DNA from: Komagataeibacter intermedius TF2
GTDB taxonomy: Bacteria; Pseudomonadota; Alphaproteobacteria; Acetobacterales; Acetobacteraceae
DNA: 44,543 nucleotides
NCBI RefSeq assembly: GCF_000964425.1
Contig: NZ_BANF01000033.1
Location: forward strand, 1-44,543
Direction of reading: 5' to 3'
Part shown: one piece after another, positions 10,539 through 19,658 of the stretch
Layout: each line of letters starts with the position of its first letter
Position numbering within the stretch: the stretch's first letter is position 1
Translations under genes and position numbers: made by a program
The notes under the pieces: generated by a model
What the model was told of the DNA's origin: nothing
What the model saw: the letters and a program-made list of their open reading frames with translations, nothing else
Databases searched by the model: none

Positions 10539-11626
10539 CGCAGTTTCAGCGTGGCCAGACCACACAGCCCCAGCACGATGGACACGATCCAGAAGCGGAT
10601 GACGATCTTGGATTCCGCCCAGCCCTTCTTTTCAAAATGATGGTGCAGCGGCGCCATCAGGAACACGCGCCGCCCGGTGCGTTTGTACCAGAACACCTGG
10701 ATGATGACGGAAAACGTCTCCACCACAAACAGCCCACCCACGATGCACAGCACCAGTTCATGCTTGACCGCGACGGCGACCGCCCCCAGCGCGCCACCCA
10801 GCGCCAGCGACCCTGTATCCCCCATGAATACGGCGGCAGGCGGCGCGTTGAACCACAGGAACCCAAGCCCCGCGCCCACAAGTGCTGAACAGAAGACCCC
10901 CAGCTCCCCCGTGCCCGGCACGGCATGCAGCTGCAGGTAGTCGGCAAAGACGTGGTTGCCCACAAGGTAGGAAATCAGCGCGAACACAAGGGCCGCGATA
11001 ATGACCGGCACGATGGCCAGCCCGTCCAGCCCGTCGGTAAAGTTCACGGCGTTGCCAAAGCCCGTGATGGTGATCATGGCGAAGATCGGGAAGGCATAGC
11101 CCAGCGGCAGCAGCAGATCCTTGACGAACGGGAAGGCAAGGTGATTGGCAAGCTCCGGCGGCATCATGTGTTCCAGCCAGATCCCGCCAATCAGGGAGGC
11201 GCCGAACTCGCACCCCAGCCGCATGCGCTTGGACACGCCATCGGTATTGCGGCGCGACAGCTTCAGGTAATCATCGGCAAAGCCCACCGCGCCGAATGCC
11301 AGCGTGACCAGCATGACGGCCCAGACAAAACCGTTGGTCAGGTCCGCCCACAGCAGTGTGGACCCGAACAGCGAGATCAGGATCAGCACGCCGCCCATGG
11401 TAGGGGTGCCCACCTTTTCAATCAGGTGGCGTTCGGGGCCAAGCTTGCGGATGGGCTGGCCCCCGCGCTGGATACGGCGCAGCTGCGCGATCAGCGGGTT
11501 GCCAAGGCACAGGCTGATCACCAGCGCGGTCAGGCACGCAGCCCCGGAGCGGAAGGTGATGTAGCGGAACAGGTTGAGCATGGAGGTATGCGCCCCCGCA
11601 TGCTGCTGGAACAGGTCATACAGCAT
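10535..11626 (-). CDS. mraY: Phospho-N-acetylmuramoyl-pentapeptide-transferase MraY
   Basis: Integral membrane enzyme that transfers phospho-MurNAc-pentapeptide to undecaprenyl phosphate, making lipid I. About ten transmembrane segments are visible. The family motifs [11 protein letters not shown], the aspartate pair in [33 protein letters not shown] and the cytoplasmic [12 protein letters not shown] loop are intact. It is 363 aa. Its ATG shares one base with the murF stop (TGATG). Confidence 0.97.
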   Translation of the reverse strand: MLYDLFQQHAGAHTSMLNLFRYITFRSGAACLTALVISLCLGNPLIAQLRRIQRGGQPIRKLGPERHLIEKVGTPTMGGVLILISLFGSTLLWADLTNGFVWAVMLVTLAFGAVGFADDYLKLSRRNTDGVSKRMRLGCEFGASLIGGIWLEHMMPPELANHLAFPFVKDLLLPLGYAFPIFAMITITGFGNAVNFTDGLDGLAIVPVIIAALVFALISYLVGNHVFADYLQLHAVPGTGELGVFCSALVGAGLGFLWFNAPPAAVFMGDTGSLALGGALGAVAVAVKHELVLCIVGGLFVVETFSVIIQVFWYKRTGRRVFLMAPLHHHFEKKGWAESKIVIRFWIVSIVLGLCGLATLKLR

Positions 11627-13017
11627 CAGGCCTGCCCCACCCGCGCGTCATCCGCCGCGATGGCGGAAACGACGTGGCGCATCCGGCTGCCAAGGCTGCC
11701 CTTGACCATAACGGTGTCGCCCGCGCGCAGGGCGGCATGCACCAGCGGCGCAAGCTGGCGGGAATCAGGCGTCCACCCTCCCTGTAGGGAAGAAGGCAGG
11801 GTGTCAAAGAGTGTTTTCATATTCGGGCCGCAACAGAAGACAATATCCGCGTTCGCGCGGACGGCAGGGAGAAGGGAGACATGCTCATGCCGTGCAAACG
11901 CGCCCAGTTCAAGCATGTCACCCAGGACAGCGATACGCCGCCCCGTGGCAACCAGCCCCAGCAGGTCTAGGGCCGCCTGTACGGATGCGGGTGATGCATT
12001 GTAGCTTTCATCCAGCAGGGTGACCTTGTCATGCATCACCTTTGCCATCGCCCCGCGTCCCGCGCCGGGGTGGAAGGCGGCCAGTCCCGCGACCGCATGC
12101 CCCATGTCCGCGCCCAGCGCGCGGGCCGCCGCCAGCGCCAGCATCGCGTTCCCGGCCATGTGGCGTCCCGGCGCGTTCACCCGTGCATGTCCCTGCCAGC
12201 CGGGCAGGCGCAGGTCGAACCCGCTGCCCTGTGCGTCGGATGTCACGTCCGTTGCCTGCACGGTGCAGTCCGCCGTCGTCCCCGCCCACCACAGCGTGGC
12301 GCCTGCGGCAGCGGCATTGTCGCGGAAATATGCGGCGCCGGTCACGTCATGGGGCACGATGCCGGTCCCGCCACGGGGCAGCGCCAGCAGGATTTCCGCC
12401 TTTTCACGCGCAATGGCGTCGATGCTGCCCATAAGCCCGAGGTGCGAGGACGCGACCGTGGTCACGACCGTAACATCAGGCCGCACCATGGCGGCCAGTG
12501 GTGCGATCTCGCCGGGGTGGTTCATCCCGATTTCACATACGCAGTACGCAGCCGTGGCGGGCAGGCGCGCCAGCGTCAGCGGCACGCCCCAGTGGTTGTT
12601 GTACGACGCCACGGCATAATGCGTGGGACCGCACGCCGCCAGCGCATGGCGCAGCATGTCCTTGACCGATGTCTTGCCCACGCTGCCGGTCACCGCCACC
12701 ATGCGCCCCCCAAAGCGCGCGCGCGCGAAACGCGCCATGTCCTGCATGGCCACCAGCGTATCGTCCACATGCATGATGCGCGGGTCATCGCCACACGGCT
12801 CATGCGCCACGACCGCCGCCGCCCCGGCATCCAGCGCCGCCGCGACATGGGCATGCCCGTTGCTGTTTTCGCCCTTCAGCGCAATGAACACGTCACCGGG
12901 CTTCAGCGTGCGCGTATCGATCGAGACGCCGGTCCCGGCAATGTCCGCATGCGATGCCGGGGGAAAATGTCCCGATGTCGCGGCCAGCAGGTCCGCGCGG
13001 TTCCATAGCAGTGTCAT
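11626..13017 (-). CDS. murF: UDP-MurNAc-tripeptide--D-Ala-D-Ala ligase MurF
   Basis: Adds the D-Ala-D-Ala made by Ddl to complete the UDP-MurNAc pentapeptide. Seen are the N-terminal [19 protein letters not shown], the P-loop [15 protein letters not shown] (the SVGKT variant typical of MurF), [10 protein letters not shown] and [17 protein letters not shown]. It is 463 aa. ATG at 13017 overlaps the murE stop by four bases. Confidence 0.96.
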   Translation of the reverse strand: MTLLWNRADLLAATSGHFPPASHADIAGTGVSIDTRTLKPGDVFIALKGENSNGHAHVAAALDAGAAAVVAHEPCGDDPRIMHVDDTLVAMQDMARFARARFGGRMVAVTGSVGKTSVKDMLRHALAACGPTHYAVASYNNHWGVPLTLARLPATAAYCVCEIGMNHPGEIAPLAAMVRPDVTVVTTVASSHLGLMGSIDAIAREKAEILLALPRGGTGIVPHDVTGAAYFRDNAAAAGATLWWAGTTADCTVQATDVTSDAQGSGFDLRLPGWQGHARVNAPGRHMAGNAMLALAAARALGADMGHAVAGLAAFHPGAGRGAMAKVMHDKVTLLDESYNASPASVQAALDLLGLVATGRRIAVLGDMLELGAFARHEHVSLLPAVRANADIVFCCGPNMKTLFDTLPSSLQGGWTPDSRQLAPLVHAALRAGDTVMVKGSLGSRMRHVVSAIAADDARVGQA

Positions 13018-14492
13018 TCATTCCCCATCAGGCCGCGGATGACCGTGGCATCATCAAATGGCAGGACATCGCGGCCCACGATCTGTCCCTGTTCATGTCC
13101 CTTGCCCGCGACCACCAGCACGTCGCCTGCATCCAGCATGTCCAGCCCGGCGGCGATGGCCTGCCGCCGGTCCCCGATTTCGGTTGCGCCGGGTGCGGCC
13201 GCCATGATTGCGGCGCGAATGGCGGCGGGCTGTTCCGTGCGGGGATTGTCGTCGGTCACGATCACCCGGTCCGCCAGGCGGGTGGCGGTTTCCCCCATGA
13301 CGGGCCGCTTGCCCCGGTCGCGGTCGCCGCCCGCCCCCATGACCACCACCAGGCGGCCACGGGTGTGCGGGCGCAGGGAACGTAGCAGGCGTTCCAGCGC
13401 ATCAGGCGTATGGGCGTAATCGACATATGCTGCAGCCCCGCTGGACAGGACCGCAACCTGTTCCATCCGTCCCCGCACGCCGCGCAGCCGTGCCAGCAGG
13501 GGCACGGACCGGTCCGGCCCGTCCACGTCCCTGTCCGCCATGGCCGCGGCCAGCAGCATGTTATCCACCTGGAAACGCCCCACCAGCGGCACCGTGACCT
13601 CGTGTTCCATGGCGGCGGTGGCGATGCGCAGGACCTGTCCCGTGGGGGTGGGGCGTGCCTCCAGCAGGCGCAGGGTGGCGCCCTGTTCGCCGGTGCTGCG
13701 CAGGACAAGGTCGCGGCGTCGGGCGATGTCGGTAATCGCAGCACAGGTGGCCACGTCCATGTCCGCGTTGATGGCGGCAATGCCGCCTTCGGGCAGGATG
13801 GTGTCAAACAGCCGCAGTTTCGCCGCGCGGTAGTGTTCGGTCGTGCCGTGGTAATCCAGATGGTCCCGTGTCAGGTTGCTGAAGCCCGCGGCATAGGGCG
13901 TCAGTCCATCCAGCCTGCGCTGTTCCAGTCCGTGGGATGATGCCTCGATCGCCACGTGGCCTACGCCATTTTCCGCCATTGCGCCCAGCAGGCGCATAAG
14001 TCCCACGCTGTCCGGCGTGGTCAGCACCGGCCCGCAATCGGGCAGGACGCAGGGGGCGACGGCCCCCAACGTGCCAATGGTGCCCGCAGCATCCCCCCGC
14101 AGCGTCCAGATCTGGCGCAGGAACTCCACGGTACTGGTCTTGCCGTTCGTGCCGGTGACCGCCGCGATACATTCAGGGACATGCGGCGTCAGCACGCGTG
14201 CGACCTGCGCCAGCGTGCGCCGCGCGTCCGGCACCCGTATCGCCACGATGCCCGCAGGCACGTCATGCGGCGACATGTCCAGCAGCACGGCCACGGCCCC
14301 GCCGGCCACGGCCTGCGGGATATAGGACCGGCCATCCATGTGCGTCCCATGCAGCGCGGCGAAGATCATGCCGGGACGGACGGCGCGGCTGTCGGCGGTG
14401 ATGCCGGTGATGGACAGGTGATCCGGCACGGCGGACAGGGGTGTCTCCACGCCGGCGCGGCGCAGGACTTCAGGCAGGCGCATTGCTCTCAT
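13014..14492 (-). CDS. murE: UDP-MurNAc-L-Ala-D-Glu--meso-diaminopimelate ligase MurE
   Basis: ATP-dependent ligase adding the third residue of the stem peptide. The P-loop AVTGTNGKTSTVEFL, ASSHGLEQRRLDG and YAHTPDALERLL are visible. The motif DDNPRTEQP contains DNPR, the marker for meso-diaminopimelate rather than lysine, as expected in a Gram-negative. It is 492 aa from ATG at 14492, which overlaps the ftsI stop by four bases; a second in-frame ATG three codons later is possible. Confidence 0.96.
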   Translation of the reverse strand: MRAMRLPEVLRRAGVETPLSAVPDHLSITGITADSRAVRPGMIFAALHGTHMDGRSYIPQAVAGGAVAVLLDMSPHDVPAGIVAIRVPDARRTLAQVARVLTPHVPECIAAVTGTNGKTSTVEFLRQIWTLRGDAAGTIGTLGAVAPCVLPDCGPVLTTPDSVGLMRLLGAMAENGVGHVAIEASSHGLEQRRLDGLTPYAAGFSNLTRDHLDYHGTTEHYRAAKLRLFDTILPEGGIAAINADMDVATCAAITDIARRRDLVLRSTGEQGATLRLLEARPTPTGQVLRIATAAMEHEVTVPLVGRFQVDNMLLAAAMADRDVDGPDRSVPLLARLRGVRGRMEQVAVLSSGAAAYVDYAHTPDALERLLRSLRPHTRGRLVVVMGAGGDRDRGKRPVMGETATRLADRVIVTDDNPRTEQPAAIRAAIMAAAPGATEIGDRRQAIAAGLDMLDAGDVLVVAGKGHEQGQIVGRDVLPFDDATVIRGLMGNE

Positions 14493-16498
14493 CCCCTGTT
14501 GTGCGCACGCGGGGCGGGCAGGCTGTCCACATCGTTGCGGGCATGCAGGTTACGGGAGGGAACCTGTGCCGTATCGGCGGCGCCACGGGGGGGATGCGCA
14601 TGGCGGCCCGCCGTCTCGCGTTCATGTTCATGCAGGTGGGCTGTGCCCGGATCATAGCCCGGCCCCAGCGCGCGATAGCCGCGCGGCACGGCAGGCTTCA
14701 TGGGAATGGCCAGCGAGGCCTCGATCGTCGCCGCATGCTGCGTGTCGGGAAACAGGCCCAGCATCGGGGCGATGCGGGTAATCATGTGCGACGCCGTGGG
14801 GGCCGCGTTCCAGCCCGCCGTGGTCCAGCCATGGGTCTGCGCCGTGGGCTTGGGGCTGTCCAGCATGACATAGATCGCGTAACGCGGCGCGTTCATGGGG
14901 AAAATGCCGGTAAAGGCGGAAACGTTGACGTGTTTGAGATAGCCGCCATGCGGACCGATCTTTTCCGCCGTTCCCGTCTTGCCGCCCACGTAATAACCGG
15001 GAGATTCCGCTTTCTGCCCCGTGCCTTTCGCCACGTCCAGCCGCAGGATCCTGCGCAGGATGTCCGAATTGGCCGCCGAAATCAGGCGTTCGGCATCAGC
15101 GGGCATGCCGGGCGTCGCATCCGGCGCGTCGGGTGTCGTCCCGTCATGGCTGGCCTCGGCCGCAACCAGCGTGGGCTTGAGCAGGAAGCCCCCATTGGCG
15201 GTTGCCGCCGTGCCCCGGACGATGGAAAGCGGCGGTTCGGCCACGCCATGGCCAAACGCCACCGTCATGGTGGTTGATACGCCCCAGTTATGGACGGAGG
15301 GCACGATGGGCCGCCCCGCTTCGGGCAGTTCGACCGGCACGCGGGAAAAGAAGCCCATGTTGCGCAGCCAGTCCTGCTGGCGCGCGGCCCCCGCATCCAG
15401 CGCGATGTGCGCCGCCGCCGGGTTGGAGGAATAGGCCATGACTTCGGGCAGGGACAGCCACGGCGCGAAATGGTCGTTCTTCATGTCCGATATGGTGAAG
15501 CGGCCGATCTTGATGGGCGTACTGGAAAAGCTGTCCCATATGTGCGCGACCCCTTCCTGCAGGGCCATGGCCACGGTCTGCAGCTTGAAGGTCGATCCGG
15601 GTTCGTACATGCCGGTTACGGCACGGTTGAAGCGGGAATCAGGCGATGCGCGGCCAAAGTCATTGGCGTCGTAATCGGGCAGGCTGACCATGGTTATGAT
15701 TTCGCCGGTGTGCACGTCCATCACTATGGCGCATGCCCCGATGGCCTGGAACGTGTCCATGGCGGACTGCAGTTCGTCATGCACCACGTTCTGCACGCGC
15801 ACATCCACCGACAGGCGCAGTGGCGCACGATCGCTGTCCAGCCGTTTGTCGAAAAACCGTTCGATGCCCGCTACACCGTGGTCGTCAATGTCCACGCCAC
15901 CCAGGATCTGGGCGGCCACGCGGCCCATGGGATAGCGGCGACGCTCGCCCGGTTCGAAATAGATGCCCGGAATGCCCAGGTTGTTGATCGCCAGTTCCTG
16001 CGCCGGGGAAATGTCACGCGCCAGATAGACGAACTGCTTGTTCAGCGACAGGCGGCGTTTCGTTTCTTCCTCGTTCAGGGTGGGCAGGGCGCCTTTCAGC
16101 TTGTGGGCCGCATCGGTGGCGTCGATCATTTCCTGTGGGTTGGCATAGACCTGCGCCACCGGCAGCGACATGGCAAGTACCTGCCCGCTACGGTCGACAA
16201 TCGATGCGCGGTGCACCTGCGGCAGTGCGATATCCCCCGCGATCATGCCCTTGGGGTCGCTTTTGGGGATGGGGGGAACCTGTGGCGCGATCTGCTGCTG
16301 CTGTGGCGGCATGGGGCGGATGATCGTCGCCAGCGTCAGCTTCAGGCCAATGGCCGAAAACAGGATACAGAACACCCCCGCCACGACCACAAGGCGCGCA
16401 TGCATCCGGTCCTGCGCCATAAGCGTACGCAGGCTGCCACCAACAGGGATGGTCTCCTGCGCGCGTCTGGCTGGCTGGTCATGGTTCGGGTCGGTCAT
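14489..16498 (-). CDS. ftsI: Septal peptidoglycan transpeptidase FtsI (PBP3)
   Basis: Class B penicillin-binding protein that crosslinks septal peptidoglycan with FtsW. It has a short cytoplasmic tail, one transmembrane segment at about residues 36-60, a dimerisation domain, and a transpeptidase domain with the three catalytic motifs: STFK in EPGSTFKLQT (nucleophile serine), SSN in AYSSNPAAA, and KTGT in GGKTGTAEK. It is 669 aa, longer than most FtsI. The excess is a C-terminal tail of about 60 residues behind GYRALGPGYDPG that is rich in His, Arg and Pro. The start follows the FtsL-like gene after a 47-base gap. Confidence 0.95.
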   Translation of the reverse strand: MTDPNHDQPARRAQETIPVGGSLRTLMAQDRMHARLVVVAGVFCILFSAIGLKLTLATIIRPMPPQQQQIAPQVPPIPKSDPKGMIAGDIALPQVHRASIVDRSGQVLAMSLPVAQVYANPQEMIDATDAAHKLKGALPTLNEEETKRRLSLNKQFVYLARDISPAQELAINNLGIPGIYFEPGERRRYPMGRVAAQILGGVDIDDHGVAGIERFFDKRLDSDRAPLRLSVDVRVQNVVHDELQSAMDTFQAIGACAIVMDVHTGEIITMVSLPDYDANDFGRASPDSRFNRAVTGMYEPGSTFKLQTVAMALQEGVAHIWDSFSSTPIKIGRFTISDMKNDHFAPWLSLPEVMAYSSNPAAAHIALDAGAARQQDWLRNMGFFSRVPVELPEAGRPIVPSVHNWGVSTTMTVAFGHGVAEPPLSIVRGTAATANGGFLLKPTLVAAEASHDGTTPDAPDATPGMPADAERLISAANSDILRRILRLDVAKGTGQKAESPGYYVGGKTGTAEKIGPHGGYLKHVNVSAFTGIFPMNAPRYAIYVMLDSPKPTAQTHGWTTAGWNAAPTASHMITRIAPMLGLFPDTQHAATIEASLAIPMKPAVPRGYRALGPGYDPGTAHLHEHERETAGRHAHPPRGAADTAQVPSRNLHARNDVDSLPAPRAHNRG

Positions 16499-16545
16499 GC
16501 GCGTTCCGGGCCGGTGGGCCGACGGGGTGGTGGGACAGGGGTCAG

Positions 16546-17343
16546 TCAGTTGCTGACAGGCACCGGCGGCGGCAGGGTGCTGACATGGGGCGTGCCAAGG
16601 GAACTGCCGCCCATATGCACGGGGGCCGCCACGGGGCGCCAGGCTGCCTCGGCTATGTTCTGGCTGTGCGCATGATAGCTGCCGGCCCCCATGCGGGTGG
16701 GGGAGACGATGCTGTCATGCATGGCGGCAACATGCGTGGGTTCCGCTGCCGCCACGGCCACCGGGCGTTCGGGTGCGTGAACGTGCTCCACCACCGGGGC
16801 ATGGGCCACGGGGGTCCGGACATCGTTCTGCGCCAGGGCGCGGGCCAGCGCGTCATGCTGTGCTGTGGGGGCGGGTTCGCTGCGACGGGGCGCGGCCGCC
16901 ACGTGATCGACATGCGGCGTGGGCGGGGATGCGGGCAGGGGCGGGGCCACGTGCGGCGTCACGTCATGGGGCGCCGGGACCGCGACATGATCCGCTGCAA
17001 GCGTTGCGACCATGGTGGCGCGCGGGGCCGGGGCGGGGCGATGCATCGGGCTGCCGGGGGCAGGCATGTGGGACGCCAGTGCGGACATCTGCACGAACTG
17101 CGTGGGGGTGACCGGCTGCAGCCCCCTGTCATACCGGCTGGCCAGCGTGCCCAGCCGGTCGGGCTGGTTCAGCATGGCCCATTCGGCACGCAGCATGGCC
17201 GTCTGTGAACGCACGTGTTCGGTCTGTTCCACGATCTGGGCGATCTGGTGATCAAGCGCGGTGGTCTGCTGCTTCTTGTTATACAGGAACAGGCCCGATA
17301 TCGCCGCCACCACGGCGCAGAAAAACGTGACAAACCGACTCAT
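16546..17343 (-). CDS. ftsL: FtsL-like divisome protein with long His/Pro/Ala-rich tail
   Basis: Called FtsL from position (between rsmH and ftsI) and architecture, not from strong motif identity. From ATG at 17343, which overlaps the rsmH stop as ATGA, there is a short N-terminus, one transmembrane segment ([18 protein letters not shown]), a coiled-coil-like stretch ([14 protein letters not shown] to [13 protein letters not shown]) and the FtsL-type end of that helix ([20 protein letters not shown]). In FtsL this heterodimerises with FtsB to activate FtsIW. FtsL is usually near 110 aa; this product is 265 aa because about 180 residues of low-complexity sequence with about 17 histidines follow. 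A longer frame to 17385 would run into rsmH and is less likely. Confidence 0.82.
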   Translation of the reverse strand: MSRFVTFFCAVVAAISGLFLYNKKQQTTALDHQIAQIVEQTEHVRSQTAMLRAEWAMLNQPDRLGTLASRYDRGLQPVTPTQFVQMSALASHMPAPGSPMHRPAPAPRATMVATLAADHVAVPAPHDVTPHVAPPLPASPPTPHVDHVAAAPRRSEPAPTAQHDALARALAQNDVRTPVAHAPVVEHVHAPERPVAVAAAEPTHVAAMHDSIVSPTRMGAGSYHAHSQNIAEAAWRPVAAPVHMGGSSLGTPHVSTLPPPVPVSN

Positions 17344-18341
17344 TCGGCAGGTTCCGATGCTGGAATGGATGAGGGGGCAATGCATTCCATCGCGCGCAGT
17401 CTTGCGCTGCGTGCACGTGGATTACGGCGGGTTTCGTCGTCTCCCGGCCGGATGGGGCGTCCGGTCAGCAGCCTGAAATCTGCAGGCGCGGCACGCGCGG
17501 TCATGGCGCGCGGGTCATGGCGCGAGGGGGCGGGCATGCGGCCCGCAGCCCGCGACATGGCCTGCTTGACCAGCCTGTCCTCCAGCGAATGGAACGACAC
17601 GACCACCAGCCGGCCGCCGGGGGCAAGCAGGCGCGGGGCCTGTTCCAGCACGCGGGTGATCTGGCCCAGTTCGTCATTGACGTGAATGCGCAGGCCCTGG
17701 AACGTGCGGGTGGCGGGGTCGATGCCCGAGCGGTCGGGACGCACGACCGAACGCACCACATCGGCCAGTTGCGACGTGCGCAGCAGCGGGGCTTCGGCCC
17801 GGGCGGCCACGATGGCGCGGGCCACGCGGCGCGACAGCCGTTCCTCGCCATAATGGTAGATGATGTCGGCCAGCTCGTTTTCAGGCAGGGTGTTGACCAC
17901 GTCGGCCGCTGTCGGCCCCGTGTCATTCATGCGCATGTCCAGCGGACCATCCATGCGGAAGGAGAAGCCACGCTCGGCCTCATCGATCTGGTAGGACGAT
18001 ACGCCAAGGTCCAGCACGATGCCGTCCACCGTCGTGACGCCGTCGCCCGCCAGCAGGTCCGCCATGTCGGCAAATCCGCCATGAAGCAGGTGCAGCCGCG
18101 ACCCGCCCCGCGCATCGGGGAAGGCGGGGGCAAGTGCTGCGCCGCGCGCAATGGCGGCGGGATCGCGGTCTATGCCCCAGAGCTGGCAGTCGCGCGCGGC
18201 AAGGATGGCGCGCGCATAGCCGCCGCCGCCGAATGTGCCGTCCACGTAACGTCCGCCATCATGCGGGGCGAGGTATTCCATGACCTCGGCCAGCATGACG
18301 GGCACATGCCCGGGGTCGTGCGGGGGGAAGGGGCCGTTCAT
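17340..18341 (-). CDS. rsmH: 16S rRNA (cytosine1402-N4)-methyltransferase RsmH
   Basis: S-adenosylmethionine-dependent enzyme (formerly MraW) that methylates N4 of C1402 in the 16S rRNA P site. Visible are [15 protein letters not shown], the SAM loop [14 protein letters not shown] with [27 protein letters not shown], the MRMN motif, and the C-terminal [14 protein letters not shown]. It is 333 aa, within the family range. Its ATG overlaps the mraZ stop by four bases. Confidence 0.97.
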   Translation of the reverse strand: MNGPFPPHDPGHVPVMLAEVMEYLAPHDGGRYVDGTFGGGGYARAILAARDCQLWGIDRDPAAIARGAALAPAFPDARGGSRLHLLHGGFADMADLLAGDGVTTVDGIVLDLGVSSYQIDEAERGFSFRMDGPLDMRMNDTGPTAADVVNTLPENELADIIYHYGEERLSRRVARAIVAARAEAPLLRTSQLADVVRSVVRPDRSGIDPATRTFQGLRIHVNDELGQITRVLEQAPRLLAPGGRLVVVSFHSLEDRLVKQAMSRAAGRMPAPSRHDPRAMTARAAPADFRLLTGRPIRPGDDETRRNPRARSARLRAMECIAPSSIPASEPAE

Positions 18342-18814
18342 TGCGGCGTGCCCGTGCCGCCGGCGGCGCCCCGGCCCGAGGTCAGGCGGCGGGCGCGTTC
18401 GCGCGCGGTGGTGCGGCGTGCAAGTGCCGCCTGCGGATCCCAGATCTGGAAGGTGCGGCCCAGCCCCATGAAGGTGACCTGATCCGTCAGGCCCGCATAT
18501 GTGCGCAGCGTTTCGGGCAGCAGGATGCGACCTTCCTTGTCTGCTTCGAATGGATAGGCATCGGCATACAGCGCGGTGGCGAGGTCGTCGTGGTCTTCGG
18601 AAAAAATATCCATCTCATCCAGCGGGCGGGTCAGTGCGGCAAATGCATCGGCGGGCCATGCCTCAAGGCAGGGGTGCAGATGGGACGGGCGCAGTATGGC
18701 CAGTGGCTCGCCCGATTTGGCCCTGGCACGCAGCGCCGTGCGGAATGCGGAGGGAATGGAAACCCGTCCTTTTGCATCCAGCCGGTTCTGGTGTGTGCCC
18801 AGGAATACACTCAC
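18338..18814 (-). CDS. mraZ: Transcriptional regulator MraZ
   Basis: Small DNA-binding protein with two AbrB-like MraZ repeats that controls the dcw operon it heads. The first repeat holds [18 protein letters not shown] and the second [15 protein letters not shown], each with the family's DxKGR-type core. The start is GTG at 18814, giving [20 protein letters not shown] lies about 15 bases upstream. It is 158 aa with a basic Ala/Arg/Gly-rich C-terminal tail. Three TGGG repeats over the promoter (18917-18945) suggest that it regulates itself. Confidence 0.95.
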   Translation of the reverse strand: MSVFLGTHQNRLDAKGRVSIPSAFRTALRARAKSGEPLAILRPSHLHPCLEAWPADAFAALTRPLDEMDIFSEDHDDLATALYADAYPFEADKEGRILLPETLRTYAGLTDQVTFMGLGRTFQIWDPQAALARRTTARERARRLTSGRGAAGGTGTPQ

Positions 18815-18916
18815 GCTGCGCGATGCCCTCCCTTGGCATGAATTTCAGGAACCGGATGGAACGCCCGCGGGCGATGCCGCCAGGATCTGGCTGACCGCCC
18901 TCTGTCCGGTGTGATC

Positions 18917-18948
18917 ATGGGATAACATGGGATTTTATGGGTGGTCAA
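18917..18948 (-). promoter_or_regulatory. dcw cluster promoter with putative MraZ boxes
   Basis: On the minus strand TTGACC (18943-18948) is separated by exactly 17 bases from TTATCC (18920-18925), a plausible sigma70 promoter about 100 bases before mraZ. On the plus strand TGGG occurs at 18918, 18928 and 18938, so TGGGN units repeat every 10 bases across the spacer and the -10 element. TGGGN repeats with 5-base spacers are the published MraZ site in Escherichia coli. Function here is inferred from this match and from the position. Confidence 0.7.
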
Positions 18949-19147
18949 TTAAAGATGTAGGAAAGATGGCTGAAAACTGCAGTTATTCCAGCACTGGCGG
19001 GTTGGGATGCAGGTAAAGCGGGCAAAGGGCACGCAATATGGCAGCAATGTGATATGTTTATGTTTTGTTCTTTGGTATTAATACTTGTAAACAACTCTGG
19101 GTAGAGCGCCCCGCGCCCCCCGATTCACGCCAGAAACAGGAAAAAAT
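18949..19147. other. Non-coding gap between dcw promoter and rnpB
   Basis: A stretch between the mraZ promoter and the 3' end of rnpB with an A/T-rich middle (about 19037-19095). I see no credible gene in it. The P1 stem of the RNase P RNA is followed on the minus strand by a run of six T (about 19141-19147), which may end the rnpB transcript. Confidence 0.5.
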
Positions 19148-19555
19148 GCCAGACGGTCTGTAAGCCGGGTTCTGTCCGCCCATGGGGCGGGACGGTCATT
19201 CCTCTGCGATGAACCTTGCGGCACACCTTGCGCGACCAACCCGAACGACGGGGCGGAAACCCCTGATGGCGCCTTGCGGCCCATCCGTCGTTCCTATTCG
19301 GTCTTGCTCCCGGTGGGGTTTGCCCTGCCATCCATGTTACCATGGATGCGGTGCGCTCTTGCCGCACCGTTTCACCCTTGCCCCCAACGCTGCCTGCATT
19401 GCTGCGGGCACCGCCGTGGGGGCGGTCTGTTTTCTGTGGCACTGTCCCTGGGGTCGCCCCCGCCGGCCGTTAGCCGGCACCGTTTTTCCGTGGAGCCCGG
19501 ACTTTCCTCCATCACGCGGCATGACCACGCGACAGCGACCGTCCGACCGTCTGGC
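19148..19555 (-). ncRNA. rnpB: RNase P RNA (class A)
   Basis: Catalytic RNA of RNase P, which removes 5' leaders from tRNA precursors. Read on the minus strand, it contains the invariant GAGGAAAGTCCGGGCTCC near the 5' end (about 19493-19510) and ACAGAACCCGGCTTACAG near the 3' end (about 19155-19175), the two strands that form the P4 core. The first and last 11 bases (19545-19555 and 19148-19158) are perfectly complementary and form P1. The roughly 408-base length is normal. A TTGACG-like hexamer at 19585-19590 is a possible -35, but I see no clear -10. Confidence 0.97.
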
Positions 19556-19658
19556 ATGCGGAAACTGGCGGTGCATGCCCCCTGCGTCAAGCGATAAATG
19601 ATACGGAAGGGGTGGCCATGCCCTTTTTGAATTCCGTTTCCCTGCCGGAGATGCGTCC

